A stretch of DNA of 62,001 bases from Sphaerochaetaceae bacterium (GTDB lineage: Bacteria; Spirochaetota; Spirochaetia; Sphaerochaetales; Sphaerochaetaceae). The stretch covers positions 1 through 62,001 of the forward strand of contig JAILRW010000042.1 of NCBI GenBank assembly GCA_024698005.1. The letters are read 5' to 3'. This document shows positions 15,651 through 25,225 of this stretch, piece after piece. The translations under genes and the position numbers were made by a program. The notes below the pieces were generated by a model, which was not told the origin of the DNA, ran no database searches, and was given only the letters and a program-made list of their open reading frames with translations. The stretch's first letter is position 1. Each line of letters starts with the position of its first letter.

Positions 15651-17612
15651 ATGGCAGACAATACAAACAATAGTTTCGGCGGTGCAAACCATCTGTGCTA
15701 TGGCACACTACTGCTGGCAAAAGCAGCAGCAGAGGATATCACATCTCTGACTCTGCCGGAAAATAGTCATTGTACACCTATCACCTGGGAAGATATCCCT
15801 GGGGTTAATTCCATTCAAATTTTCTCTGGCTCCATGCCAATCCTTGCCAATAACACTATTAGCTACAAGGGACAGCCTATCCTTGCCATGATAGGTCCTG
15901 ATTACGAATCATCAATCCTAGCTATAAAGGCAACCAAGCTGGAAACAAAGAAGAGAGAAACAGCAGGAGAAGAAAAGGGCTCAACTGACTGTCCAGAGCC
16001 AGAGGAGTTGGTGCTCTCCTGGTCAAGTCAAAAGAACAATGAAGAAGAGAACCTCGAAGAACTAAAAAAGATCGAATCCACCTTCTTTTCAAAATCGACC
16101 TTGATCGATACCGATACCAACATAACCTGTATAGCCTGGGAAAAGGATGGAAGACTTCACGTTGATATTCCTTGCAAATGGCCAGATCTAGTCAAGGAAA
16201 CAGTTGCTAAGGTTTCGGGATATCAGAAAAAGAATGTCTTTGTGCATACTATAGAGTGCCACTCACACTACGATGAATATGCAGTTTTCCCTGCTCAACT
16301 TGCAGCAATTACAGCAGTTGCAGCCATCAAAATGAGCACTACTGTTGAACTCAGAAGCCCTTTGGTCAACAGAAGCCCTGAAGTAACCATCAAGAGGACA
16401 ACCTGGTGTGACTCAAATGCTCTTCCTATTAGAGAAGAGGTACAGATGACTGCAGAGCTTGGTGCATTCCTTTTTGCACCAGAAGAGTACCAGAGACAGG
16501 CAATCACAGGCCTTATCCCAAACTATCAGCTGAACAGCTTTGTCGCCAAGGTCAACGTAAAGAAGTCTCAATTGATGCCTTCCCTAGTCTGTGGTTCTAT
16601 GGGCTATTCTGTCGCTATTGCCTCCTCAGAGACTCAGGTAGACCTCATTGCTGAAAAGTTCGAGCTTTCTCCTCTTGCCTGGAGAAACCGCAATCTTTCT
16701 GGCAAACGAAGATTCACAGATTATCTTCCAGCAATAGAACTATCTCCATTGAAGGAAATCTACAAAGAAATAGTCGAAAAGTGTAACTATAGAAGGAAGT
16801 GGCCATCATACCACATCCAGGATGGAAACATGTCTTTTCTGGACTTCTCAAGAGGTATAGGCATGGCAGTAGGTGTAGGTATCTCCGGTATCTCTACCAC
16901 TCTTGCAAAGGCCACAAACTATCAGGCAAGGCTCAACTACACAACGAAGAACAACATTACCTTGAGCTTCTCTCTTCCTGCAAAGAGTCATAGTGGCAAG
17001 CTTCTAAAAGAACTCATTTCCAACGAAATGCGATTGAATGAGGATTCAGATGTCATCCTCTTTGAAAGTGATACCAGCTCCCTCACCAGTGGTCCTGCAA
17101 TCCTTGGCAGAGTCACCGGTATGCTGCCAAAGCAGACTTTGAATTCTTGCAGAAAGCTCCTGAGACAGGCAAAAACTCAAGAACCTCCACTTACTCTTAC
17201 ATTCGACGTGGATGACAAGGTAAACCCTTGTGAGTTTGAAAATAAAGGTTCTATGGCCGTTATAGTAGAAGTTTATACAGATGATATAACTTTCGAACCG
17301 GTTGTAAGAAGTGTCTGGGCCAACATTGTATTGGGACAAATCATCGACGAGAACAATCTAAAATCCCGTTTGAAGTTTGTAATTATCGATGCCTTATATA
17401 ATTCAGGCGCAGTACTTTCAAAGGACAAGGAACACCCATTCACTGTAAACCTAAACCTTGAGAGTAAAAACATCGATGGTATTTGCAATATGAACCAGAC
17501 CATCCAGGGACTCGTCCAAGCAGCCTTTCTCAATGCAATGAGGCAGTGCTCTGGAGTAAAAAAGCTAGCCGTTCCAGTATATCCTAGAGATCTGGCTGAA
17601 AATCAGGAGTAA
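15651..17612 (+). CDS. Degenerate xanthine-dehydrogenase-family large subunit
   Basis: A 653-residue protein related to the molybdopterin subunit of xanthine dehydrogenase/aldehyde oxidase. Family marks are the small N-terminal domain with KGQPILAMIGPD (about 73-84), the WEKDGRLHV strand and the QTIQGLVQAAF helix. The cofactor motifs are not recognisable: the GGGFGGK position reads IECHSHYDEY (about 201-210), the RGFG position reads CGSMG (about 314-318), and the protein ends about 15 residues after the QGL helix, so the segment bearing the catalytic GVGE glutamate is missing. It therefore probably does not bind molybdopterin. I recall a similar orphan protein annotated quinoline oxidoreductase in Treponema pallidum. 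The frame is open to a TTG at 15597, but the ATG at 15651 is preferred. First gene of a three-gene operon. Confidence 0.8.
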   Translation: MADNTNNSFGGANHLCYGTLLLAKAAAEDITSLTLPENSHCTPITWEDIPGVNSIQIFSGSMPILANNTISYKGQPILAMIGPDYESSILAIKATKLETKKRETAGEEKGSTDCPEPEELVLSWSSQKNNEEENLEELKKIESTFFSKSTLIDTDTNITCIAWEKDGRLHVDIPCKWPDLVKETVAKVSGYQKKNVFVHTIECHSHYDEYAVFPAQLAAITAVAAIKMSTTVELRSPLVNRSPEVTIKRTTWCDSNALPIREEVQMTAELGAFLFAPEEYQRQAITGLIPNYQLNSFVAKVNVKKSQLMPSLVCGSMGYSVAIASSETQVDLIAEKFELSPLAWRNRNLSGKRRFTDYLPAIELSPLKEIYKEIVEKCNYRRKWPSYHIQDGNMSFLDFSRGIGMAVGVGISGISTTLAKATNYQARLNYTTKNNITLSFSLPAKSHSGKLLKELISNEMRLNEDSDVILFESDTSSLTSGPAILGRVTGMLPKQTLNSCRKLLRQAKTQEPPLTLTFDVDDKVNPCEFENKGSMAVIVEVYTDDITFEPVVRSVWANIVLGQIIDENNLKSRLKFVIIDALYNSGAVLSKDKEHPFTVNLNLESKNIDGICNMNQTIQGLVQAAFLNAMRQCSGVKKLAVPVYPRDLAENQE

Positions 17613-17615
17613 TGA

Positions 17616-18146
17616 ATGAAGGTAGAACTTGTAGTAGATGGAAAGACCCTTTCCTTGAACGTCAGCTCAGATAAACCACTATCAGAACTCTTGAGAGAAG
17701 ATGTTGAGATCAAATCACTAGAATCCTGCTGTCATGGAGACATGTGTGGAAAATGTATTGTACTATTAAACGGCAAGGCTGTCCTTTCCTGCCTGATTCC
17801 AGCCTTCAATGTAAAGAATGCTACTGTAGTCACCTATGACAGTTTTTCAAAAACAAAGGACTTCAAGGATATAGAAAATGCTTACATCTCTCTCGGTGTA
17901 GAGCCATGCGTAAACTGTTATGCATCCAGAACTCTTCTGATCGAGAACATCCTAAGAAGGTATGAAGAAGCTGATTTGGGTGATAACGCACTTCTCGATG
18001 AAAACATGCTGAACGAAATAATGAGAGAGAATGAACTTATAAAGTGTTTCTGCATGGATATGAATAGCTTTATAGAAATCGTCAAGGAAAGTCTGAACAA
18101 TAGGAGGAAGAGAAATGTCAATGTATACGGAACTAAGATCTCCTAA
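17616..18146 (+). CDS. XDH-family [2Fe-2S] small subunit
   Basis: A 176-residue iron-sulfur protein of the CoxS/XdhC type. The plant-ferredoxin-like cluster ligands are Cys39, Cys44, Cys47 and Cys59 (HGDMCGKC pattern), and the second cluster is carried by Cys98, Cys101, Cys144 and Cys146. All eight expected cysteines are present, although the usual CGFCTPG and CRCTGY contexts have diverged to CVNCYAS and CFCMD. So electron transfer may survive even though the partner large subunit seems to lack its molybdenum site. The ATG has CAGGAG upstream, three bases after the large subunit, and the gene overlaps the FAD subunit by 32 bases. Confidence 0.82.
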   Translation: MKVELVVDGKTLSLNVSSDKPLSELLREDVEIKSLESCCHGDMCGKCIVLLNGKAVLSCLIPAFNVKNATVVTYDSFSKTKDFKDIENAYISLGVEPCVNCYASRTLLIENILRRYEEADLGDNALLDENMLNEIMRENELIKCFCMDMNSFIEIVKESLNNRRKRNVNVYGTKIS

Positions 18147-19023
18147 TGTCCACGAACCTAAAACCATCGGAGAGTACGCAGAAACTGTTATCAATTACAA
18201 TGGCAGTATCAATTCACTCTGGGCAGGTGGCACCTATATCATGTCCCGTCCAAACTTCTACCCATCCCCTGCGACGAATGTAGAGATTATCAATCTGAAG
18301 GATATTGAAGAGCTTTACCGTATCCAGAGAAATGACCGCTTCTCTGAAATTGGAGCAATGGTTTCGTTGAATGACATAGCGCTTTTGGGAAGCAATATCT
18401 TCCCGAAGACCTTGCTTCAGGCAATCGAAAGCACTGCATGCAGATTGATAAGAGAGAGAATATCTGTTGGAGGTACTCTCTGCACTCAAGGTTTCAACTC
18501 TTCTGTTTCTTCTGTACTCATACTGCTTGATACAGCAGTTGAAATCATAATCCCCAAGAAGAGAAACTTCACAAGAAGATGGGTACATGGCTCAAGACTA
18601 TATGATAAGAATGGCAAGTTCGTTCTCAATACTGTCTTTTCTAACGCCATGGTCTCAAAGATTAGAATCGTTATCCAGAACTTTGATTTTGAGTACTTCA
18701 AAACCGCAGGAGAACCTATAAAGAATCCATCCGAAGCTGTCTCTCTTGCCGTGGTTTCAAAACTTGACCAGAATGGTGTCTCTTCGCCAAGACTCATAAT
18801 AACATTCCCATCCATTGGCTTTGTCTACAGCAAGGATATCGATAATCTGCTTGCCAATCTGCCACTACCTGCAAATGAAAACAGAACAAGAGATCTTTAC
18901 AGGAACATTCTTGGCTACATCAAGGAAAATCTGGGGCCAATTTCTAAGATCCAACAGGTACGTCTCAGGGGTATGCTGAAGGATATGGTCCTCTCTCTGA
19001 ATCAGCATATTCTGTCCTTGTAA
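18115..19023 (+). CDS. XDH-family FAD-binding subunit (CoxM/XdhB type)
   Basis: A 302-residue protein of the molybdopterin-dehydrogenase FAD-binding family. The two flavin-contact loops are visible in diverged form: WAGGTYIM (about 36-43, for the usual AGGTDL) and SVGGTLCTQ (about 121-129, for the usual TIGGNIA). The C-terminal part matches the CO-dehydrogenase flavoprotein C-domain only loosely. It starts inside the Fe-S subunit gene with AGGAGG seven bases upstream. With its two neighbours it would form an L-M-S type complex, but the physiological substrate is unknown and may not be a hydroxylation at all. Confidence 0.78.
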   Translation: MSMYTELRSPNVHEPKTIGEYAETVINYNGSINSLWAGGTYIMSRPNFYPSPATNVEIINLKDIEELYRIQRNDRFSEIGAMVSLNDIALLGSNIFPKTLLQAIESTACRLIRERISVGGTLCTQGFNSSVSSVLILLDTAVEIIIPKKRNFTRRWVHGSRLYDKNGKFVLNTVFSNAMVSKIRIVIQNFDFEYFKTAGEPIKNPSEAVSLAVVSKLDQNGVSSPRLIITFPSIGFVYSKDIDNLLANLPLPANENRTRDLYRNILGYIKENLGPISKIQQVRLRGMLKDMVLSLNQHILSL

Positions 19024-19027
19024 TTTA

Positions 19028-19056
19028 TTAACGAAAAGCCTTCGTTATGTTATAAT
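19028..19056 (+). promoter_or_regulatory. dnaE promoter overlapping a small hairpin
   Basis: TTAACG (19028-19033), 17 bases and a perfect TATAAT (19051-19056) lie nine bases before the dnaE ATG. The spacer contains the hairpin TAACGAA/TTCGTTA (19029-19035 and 19041-19047), which might end the upstream operon or modulate this promoter. There is no Shine-Dalgarno site. Confidence 0.6.
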
Positions 19057-19065
19057 TTATAACCT

Positions 19066-22000
19066 ATGGCAGTTAAAGACGTTCACTATCCACCCTATGG
19101 ACCCGATGAGGTCCTCGACAACTTTGTACACCTACACAACCACACCGACTATTCACTGCTCGATGGGGCTGCAACAATAGGTAAATACATGGCAAAGCTC
19201 AGAGAGTACAAGATGCAGGCCATGGCCATTACCGACCATGGAAACATGTATGGTGCCCTGAGATTCTACAACGCTTGTAAGGCTGCAAACATCAAGCCAA
19301 TCATTGGCTGTGAGTTCTATGTAAATCCAAAAAATAGAAAAGATACCAGTCCTCCTAGTGAAGGAAATAGATACTATCACCTCATTCTTCTTGCTATGAA
19401 TGACCGTGGTTATCACCATCTGATGGAGCTCAACTCCATTGCATTCACAGAAGGCTTCTACTACAAACCTAGGATCGATGACGAGGTACTCGTAAGCCAT
19501 AGCGATGACCTTATCTGCCTTTCTGCCTGTCTTGGTGGAGAAATTCTCCAGCTTTTGCTCGATAACGAGCACAAGCACACTGAAGAGCAGTGCTATGAGA
19601 TGGCAAAAGAGAGAGCTGCCTGGTTCAAGAGCATCTTTGGCGACAGATACTATATCGAGCTTCAAGATCATGAGCTTCCAGAGCAGAAAAGGACCAATCC
19701 TCTTCTTGTAAGGATTGCAAGAGAGCTGGACATTCCTCTCGTCTGCACTAACGACTGTCACTATGTAAACCGCGATGATGCCAACGCCCACGACGTTCTT
19801 CTCTGTATCGGTACCAACCGAAAGAAGAACGAAGAGGACAGGATGAGATTCCCTAACGACAACTTCTATCTCAAGAGTGGAGATGAGATGAGGAAAATCT
19901 TTAGCTGGTGTCCAGAGGCTTATGAAAACACAAAGAAGATAGCAGATAGAATCAACATTGACATCAAGTTCCCAGGCCCTCTTCTTCCAGAATTTGAGGT
20001 TCCAGAAGGATTTAACAACACAGCAGAATATCTAGTCTGGCTCAGCTACGATGGATGCAAGAAAAGGTATGGAAAGCTCACCCCTGAGCTGAAAGCACGT
20101 CTTGATTACGAGCTTGGAATCATTTTGAAGATGGATTTCCAGGGCTACTTCCTGATCGTAAGAGACTATATCCACTGGGCAAAGATGCACGATATTCCTG
20201 TAGGCCCAGGCAGAGGTTCTGGTGCAGGTTCCCTCGTCGCCTACTCCATCACGATTACAGATGTCGATCCTATGAAGTACTCACTGCTCTTTGAAAGATT
20301 CCTGAACCCAGAAAGAGTTAGCATGCCGGATTTCGATATCGACTTCTGCTTCGAAAGAAGAGGTGAAGTAATCCAGTATGTAACCGACCACTATGGAAAG
20401 GATAGAGTTGGTCAGATCTGTACATTTGGAACACTCAAGGCGAAGGCGGTTGTTAAGGATGTCGCACGTGCCCTTGACATCCCATACGGTGAAGCAAACT
20501 CTATCTGTAAGCTCATCAGCGATGATGCAAAGAACCTCAAAGAGGCCTTCGAGCTCGAACCAAAGCTCAAGGAGCTTGAGGACAGGGGTGGCATATATGC
20601 AGAACTATTCGATGTCTCAAGAAGACTTGAAGGAGGAAACCGACACACATCACTGCACGCAGCAGGTGTTGTTATTGGTAAAACCCCTTTGATAGACTAT
20701 GTGCCTCTGAACTTCGATCCAAAGACAAGGTCCGTTGCTTCTCAGTACACAATGGACCTTATCGAAGACTGTGGACTTGTCAAGATGGACTTTTTGGGTC
20801 TCAAGACCCTCACTCTTATCAAGCACGCTGTCGATCTGATACACAAGGTAAATCCTTCATTCGACATCACAAAAATCGATGAAGAGGATAGGAAGACCTT
20901 CGACATGCTTTGCAGAGGCGACTCTGCCTGTGTCTTCCAGTTTGAATCTGGAGGTATGCAGAAGGTACTTCGCGATGCTCAACCAAATACAATAGAAGAC
21001 CTCGTTGCTTTGAATGCACTCTATCGTCCAGGTCCAATGCAGTATATCGAAAAGTTCGTAAACTGTAAGAATGGCATCTGGGATATAGAATATGATGACC
21101 CTGACCTTGAGCCAATCCTGAAGACAACCTACGGAATCTGCGTATATCAGGAACAGGTAATGCAGGTTGCTCAGGTAATTGCCGGCTACACCCTTGGTGA
21201 AGCTGATATTCTCAGAAGAATCATGGGTAAGAAGAAGGTCGATCAGCTTGCCGAGCAGAAGGTAAAGTTCATCGCAGGAGCAAAGAAGCTTGGAAGGACA
21301 GAAGAACTTGCAACCAAAGTATTCGCATTCCTTGAACCGTTTGCTCAGTACGGCTTCAACAAATCACACGCTGTTGCCTACTCTGTAGTTGCCTATCAGA
21401 CAGCATTCTTGAAGGCAAACTACCCTGCTGAATTCCTTGCAGCAAACCTCACAAACGAGATGAACAGCCCTGACAAGTTCAAGGAGTACCTTGCACTTGC
21501 AGATACAATGAATATCAAGTTGATGCCACCTGATATCAATGCCTCTGAAAAGCACTTCAATGTTGTCAATGGAAACATTGTCTATGGTCTTGCTGGTATC
21601 AGAAATGTTGGTGAACAGGTAACTCAGCTCATAGTTGAGGAGAGGGAGAAGAACGGACCATACAAGTCAATGATGGACTTCATCAGCCGCCAGAGCGAGG
21701 GTCTTGTAAATGGACGTCTGCTTGAATCCCTTATAAAGGCAGGAACCTTCGATTCTCTAAAAGAGGACAGAGCTACCCTAATGGCAAACCTTGAGGGTAT
21801 GATCGCCTTCGACAAGAGCAACAAGGAATCTACAGCATATGGACAGATTGGTCTCTTCGATGATGATGTGACAATGCACAGCTACGAGATGAGACAGGCA
21901 GAGCCTTGGTCAAAAAGAGAGATGCTTGAAATGGAGAAGGAGTTCTTGGGCTTCTATGTCTCTGGGCATCCTCTCGATGAGTACAAGGAACATGTAGACC

Positions 22001-22557
22001 GCTGTGTCTGGGTCGATATCTCAAAGCCAAAGGAACTTCCTCTGAACAGAAGCGTTTCCTTGATCTGTCAGGTAAATACATTCAAGGTCCTCAAGACCAA
22101 GAAGGGACAGAATATGGGAATCTTCTCTCTGTCCAACTATCAGGGAAATATCGATGCAGTTGCCTTTCCGAAGAGTTTTGACGATATTGAAGGAAAGGTT
22201 GTAGTTGATGGTATTTATGGTTTTACTGGTAGATTTGACAGCAGAAAGGATTCAGATACCTATCAATTCATAATTGAAAGTGTTTCTGCTCCTGCAGATC
22301 TCAAGAGCGAGGCCATAACCTCTGTCTGTCTTGAGTTCGATGAGGAGCTTGTCTTGAACGAACACCTCGAACAGCTCGAAGACGAGCTCAAGAGGTACAT
22401 AATTGAGCACACCGGTGGTCTAAAGGTCTTCGCATATATTGGCTCCAATAGAAAAGAGAAGATCGCCTTTGGAAGAGATTACTCACTTGAATACAGCAAG
22501 AATCTCAAGAAGGAGCTTGAAAGTTACGACCTCATCAAGAGCGTCTGGTATGCATAA
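19066..22557 (+). CDS. dnaE: DNA polymerase III alpha subunit
   Basis: The replicative polymerase, 1163 residues, of the DnaE1 kind. The N-terminal PHP domain begins VHLHNHTDYSLLDG and continues with AITDHGNMYG. The palm contains the PDFDIDF metal-binding aspartates and the GPGRGSGAGS loop. A helix-hairpin-helix and an OB domain follow near the C-terminus (about 990-1080). Histidines and aspartates of the PHP site look largely intact, so proofreading-type activity is possible, but this is inference. Likely leaderless, with TATAAT nine bases ahead. Followed ten bases later by yggT. Confidence 0.97.
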   Translation: MAVKDVHYPPYGPDEVLDNFVHLHNHTDYSLLDGAATIGKYMAKLREYKMQAMAITDHGNMYGALRFYNACKAANIKPIIGCEFYVNPKNRKDTSPPSEGNRYYHLILLAMNDRGYHHLMELNSIAFTEGFYYKPRIDDEVLVSHSDDLICLSACLGGEILQLLLDNEHKHTEEQCYEMAKERAAWFKSIFGDRYYIELQDHELPEQKRTNPLLVRIARELDIPLVCTNDCHYVNRDDANAHDVLLCIGTNRKKNEEDRMRFPNDNFYLKSGDEMRKIFSWCPEAYENTKKIADRINIDIKFPGPLLPEFEVPEGFNNTAEYLVWLSYDGCKKRYGKLTPELKARLDYELGIILKMDFQGYFLIVRDYIHWAKMHDIPVGPGRGSGAGSLVAYSITITDVDPMKYSLLFERFLNPERVSMPDFDIDFCFERRGEVIQYVTDHYGKDRVGQICTFGTLKAKAVVKDVARALDIPYGEANSICKLISDDAKNLKEAFELEPKLKELEDRGGIYAELFDVSRRLEGGNRHTSLHAAGVVIGKTPLIDYVPLNFDPKTRSVASQYTMDLIEDCGLVKMDFLGLKTLTLIKHAVDLIHKVNPSFDITKIDEEDRKTFDMLCRGDSACVFQFESGGMQKVLRDAQPNTIEDLVALNALYRPGPMQYIEKFVNCKNGIWDIEYDDPDLEPILKTTYGICVYQEQVMQVAQVIAGYTLGEADILRRIMGKKKVDQLAEQKVKFIAGAKKLGRTEELATKVFAFLEPFAQYGFNKSHAVAYSVVAYQTAFLKANYPAEFLAANLTNEMNSPDKFKEYLALADTMNIKLMPPDINASEKHFNVVNGNIVYGLAGIRNVGEQVTQLIVEEREKNGPYKSMMDFISRQSEGLVNGRLLESLIKAGTFDSLKEDRATLMANLEGMIAFDKSNKESTAYGQIGLFDDDVTMHSYEMRQAEPWSKREMLEMEKEFLGFYVSGHPLDEYKEHVDRCVWVDISKPKELPLNRSVSLICQVNTFKVLKTKKGQNMGIFSLSNYQGNIDAVAFPKSFDDIEGKVVVDGIYGFTGRFDSRKDSDTYQFIIESVSAPADLKSEAITSVCLEFDEELVLNEHLEQLEDELKRYIIEHTGGLKVFAYIGSNRKEKIAFGRDYSLEYSKNLKKELESYDLIKSVWYA

Positions 22558-22566
22558 GGAGAAAGA

Positions 22567-23157
22567 ATGACAACGAACATATACGAAATTGCAAGCTTTC
22601 TTGCAAAGGCACTAGAGCTTTATTCATTCCTGATCTGGATTAGGATTCTTCTCACATGGATAAATCCATTTCCCAAGGAAGGAAGCCTCACCTCATACTT
22701 TGCAATGATCGTAGATCCATACCTCAACATCTTCCGATCAAGAAGGTTGATGATAGGCATGCTGGACTTTTCTGCAATCATCGGAATTGGTGTAATACAG
22801 CTTCTGCAGTCTGCACTTAAAATCTTTGCTTACTATCACACCTTCCGTTTCGCCTGGTTCTTACAGCTTTGCATCCAGATGGTCTGGCAGTACTGCATTC
22901 AGATCTTCATCATACTTCTGATAGTTTTCCTTGTCCTGAGAACTCTCGGTTCCCTGTTCCACAGTCCAAGTCTCATGAGGGCTGGACTATTTGCAGAACC
23001 TCTCTTGAAGAAGCTTCAGATGGCCTTATTCCCTAACAGGATCGTCAAAGATCTACTGCTTTGCGTCATTGCACTTGCTCTTGCTATACTCTGCTACTTC
23101 GCAGCAATGGAAGTCATGACAATCTTGATGGGACTGACAAGATATATAGGATTTTAA
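22567..23157 (+). CDS. yggT: YggT/YlmG-family membrane protein
   Basis: A 196-residue membrane protein made of two YggT repeats, each with a pair of hydrophobic segments. The family pattern YSFLIWIRILLTWINP followed by VDPYLNIFR and DFSAIIG is clear in the first repeat. Members are linked to cell-division site placement and osmotic tolerance; the biochemical role is not settled. The ATG is preceded by AAGGAG, ten bases after dnaE, and recG begins three bases downstream, so it sits in a replication/repair operon. Confidence 0.85.
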   Translation: MTTNIYEIASFLAKALELYSFLIWIRILLTWINPFPKEGSLTSYFAMIVDPYLNIFRSRRLMIGMLDFSAIIGIGVIQLLQSALKIFAYYHTFRFAWFLQLCIQMVWQYCIQIFIILLIVFLVLRTLGSLFHSPSLMRAGLFAEPLLKKLQMALFPNRIVKDLLLCVIALALAILCYFAAMEVMTILMGLTRYIGF

Positions 23158-23160
23158 ATT

Positions 23161-25212
23161 TTGCTGATTGCTGAACTTGAAAATTCCATTTCCTCTCTCA
23201 GGGGCGTCGGACCGGCTGCCCAGAAAGATTATGCGAAAATGGGAATCAGCACATTCAAGGACCTTCTTCAGTTGAGCCCAAGGAGCTATGACGACAGAAG
23301 TGTTGAAACCACACTGAGAGATGTCACAGAAGACAATGTTCAGATTAATTCTGAAATTGTCATCCTTTCCCACACCTACTTTGGTGGAATCAAGAAAGGC
23401 CAGAGGACATTAAAGGTAATTTGCAGAGAAAAGAGTGGCTATAATCTATCTCTTCTCTGCTTTGGCAGGGCCTTCCTTGAGAGAACTCTATCGGTTGGTT
23501 CAGCCTGGTATATAAATGCCACTGTTACCAGAAACAGAGGAGAGTGGCAAACGAGTGCATTCTCTGTATACCGAACTATGGAAGAGGCTGGCCTTGGTAC
23601 AATTCTTCCAATCTACCCTCTTTCGGGGAATCTCAACCAGAGGATAATCAGAAGGGATATCAGGAACATCCTTTCAAATCGTTATCTAATCTTCGATGAT
23701 GAGATGCCCTCCTATCTATATGAGAAGTATTCACTGCTCCACACGAATGAAGCAATAAGACTTCTGCACTTCCCAAAGAGTATGAATGATGTGGAAAGAG
23801 CTAGGCGCTCTCTAGCTCTTTCTGAACTTCTTCTGATGGAGATAAGCATAAAGAGAGAGAGCACTCCAAGAATTCAAAAAAGAGCAAGGATTGCACTTAC
23901 TCCACTTGAAGAAAAGTTTCTTAGAAACCTTCCATTTTCACTAACAGAAGATCAGGTTTCCTGTCTCGAGGATATCAGATCTGACCTCGATTCAAAGGGC
24001 CAAATGAATCGTCTGCTACAGGGAGATGTAGGCTGTGGCAAGACTTTGATTGCCTGGCTGAGTGCCCTGCATGTTATAAGCAAGAAGGGGCAAGTAGCAT
24101 TCATGGCCCCGACCGAACTTCTAGCAAGGCAGCATGCGGAAAAGGCTGCAGAACTTTTCGAACCACTAGGAGTCAATGTCGCTTTCATAACTGGAGATGT
24201 TAAAGGCAAAGGGAGAAAATTGCTTCTAGAAGCCCTGAAAAAAGGTGATGTAGATATTGCAATCGGAACCCATGCACTCTTTTCCAAAGACATTGAATTC
24301 AAGAATCTCAGATATGTGATAATCGACGAGCAGCACCGCTTTGGTGTTGAACAGAGGCAAGCTCTGTCCAGTAAGGGCATAAATCCTCATCTTTTGATGA
24401 TGAGCGCAACACCTATTCCTCGTACACTAGCCCTCACCTTCTTCGGTGATTTGACAATTTCGACAATTCACACGATGCCAGGTGGTAGAAAACCTATAAT
24501 CACACACCTTGTTACAGAACACGGTAGAGAAAAGATGTATCAGGCAGTTGGAGTAGAATTCCTCCGCGGACATCAGGCCTACTTCGTATACCCAAAGATA
24601 GACGACGAGGGGGAAAGTGATTTAAGGGATGTCACCACAATGTTCGAATTCCTGAAAGGGAAATATCCCGGTGTCCCTTCTGCCCTTATCCACTCAAAGG
24701 TCCCTGAAGAGGAGAAGATGAGTATACTTGAACGCTTCAGGAAGAAAGAGCTTATGTACCTCGTCTCAACGTCTGTTGTTGAAGTCGGTATAGATATCCC
24801 CGAAGCAACCTGTATGATAATTGAGCACTCTGAACGCTTTGGACTTGCTGCCCTACACCAGCTCAGAGGTAGGGTTGGAAGAAGCAATCTCCAGAGCTGG
24901 TGCTTTTTGGTCTTCTCTTCAGCTCTCACAGAGGATGCGAAAGCTAGACTTTCAGTAATGCGAGATACGACTGATGGCTTTGTAATTGCAGAAAAGGACC
25001 TTGAAATCAGAGGACCTGGTGAAATTGCAGGAGAAAAACAGTCTGGATTCTTGCGTTTACGCTATGCCTCGCTTGCCAATGATATTGAACTTATCGAGAT
25101 TGCAGGAGCAGAAGCTGAAGCAATAATCTCTAGAGACAGGGGTCTTATTTCTTCAGAAAACTATATGCTGAGGACTCTTTTACAGAAAGAGGACAAAACT
25201 AGCATCATTTGA
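23161..25212 (+). CDS. recG: ATP-dependent DNA helicase RecG
   Basis: A branch-migration helicase that remodels stalled forks and Holliday junctions. The 683 residues include a wedge/OB domain (about 60-150), helicase motif I GDVGCGKT, motif II DEQH, motif III MSATPIPR and the QLRGRVGR arginine-finger motif, then the TRG region. The start is a TTG at 23161 with AGGA about eight bases ahead; the next in-frame ATG lies inside the conserved N-terminal LRGVGPAA region, so a later start would remove it. Part of the dnaE-yggT-recG-rsmD run. Confidence 0.96.
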   Translation: MLIAELENSISSLRGVGPAAQKDYAKMGISTFKDLLQLSPRSYDDRSVETTLRDVTEDNVQINSEIVILSHTYFGGIKKGQRTLKVICREKSGYNLSLLCFGRAFLERTLSVGSAWYINATVTRNRGEWQTSAFSVYRTMEEAGLGTILPIYPLSGNLNQRIIRRDIRNILSNRYLIFDDEMPSYLYEKYSLLHTNEAIRLLHFPKSMNDVERARRSLALSELLLMEISIKRESTPRIQKRARIALTPLEEKFLRNLPFSLTEDQVSCLEDIRSDLDSKGQMNRLLQGDVGCGKTLIAWLSALHVISKKGQVAFMAPTELLARQHAEKAAELFEPLGVNVAFITGDVKGKGRKLLLEALKKGDVDIAIGTHALFSKDIEFKNLRYVIIDEQHRFGVEQRQALSSKGINPHLLMMSATPIPRTLALTFFGDLTISTIHTMPGGRKPIITHLVTEHGREKMYQAVGVEFLRGHQAYFVYPKIDDEGESDLRDVTTMFEFLKGKYPGVPSALIHSKVPEEEKMSILERFRKKELMYLVSTSVVEVGIDIPEATCMIIEHSERFGLAALHQLRGRVGRSNLQSWCFLVFSSALTEDAKARLSVMRDTTDGFVIAEKDLEIRGPGEIAGEKQSGFLRLRYASLANDIELIEIAGAEAEAIISRDRGLISSENYMLRTLLQKEDKTSII

Positions 25213-25225
25213 TAGTATAGCTTGT

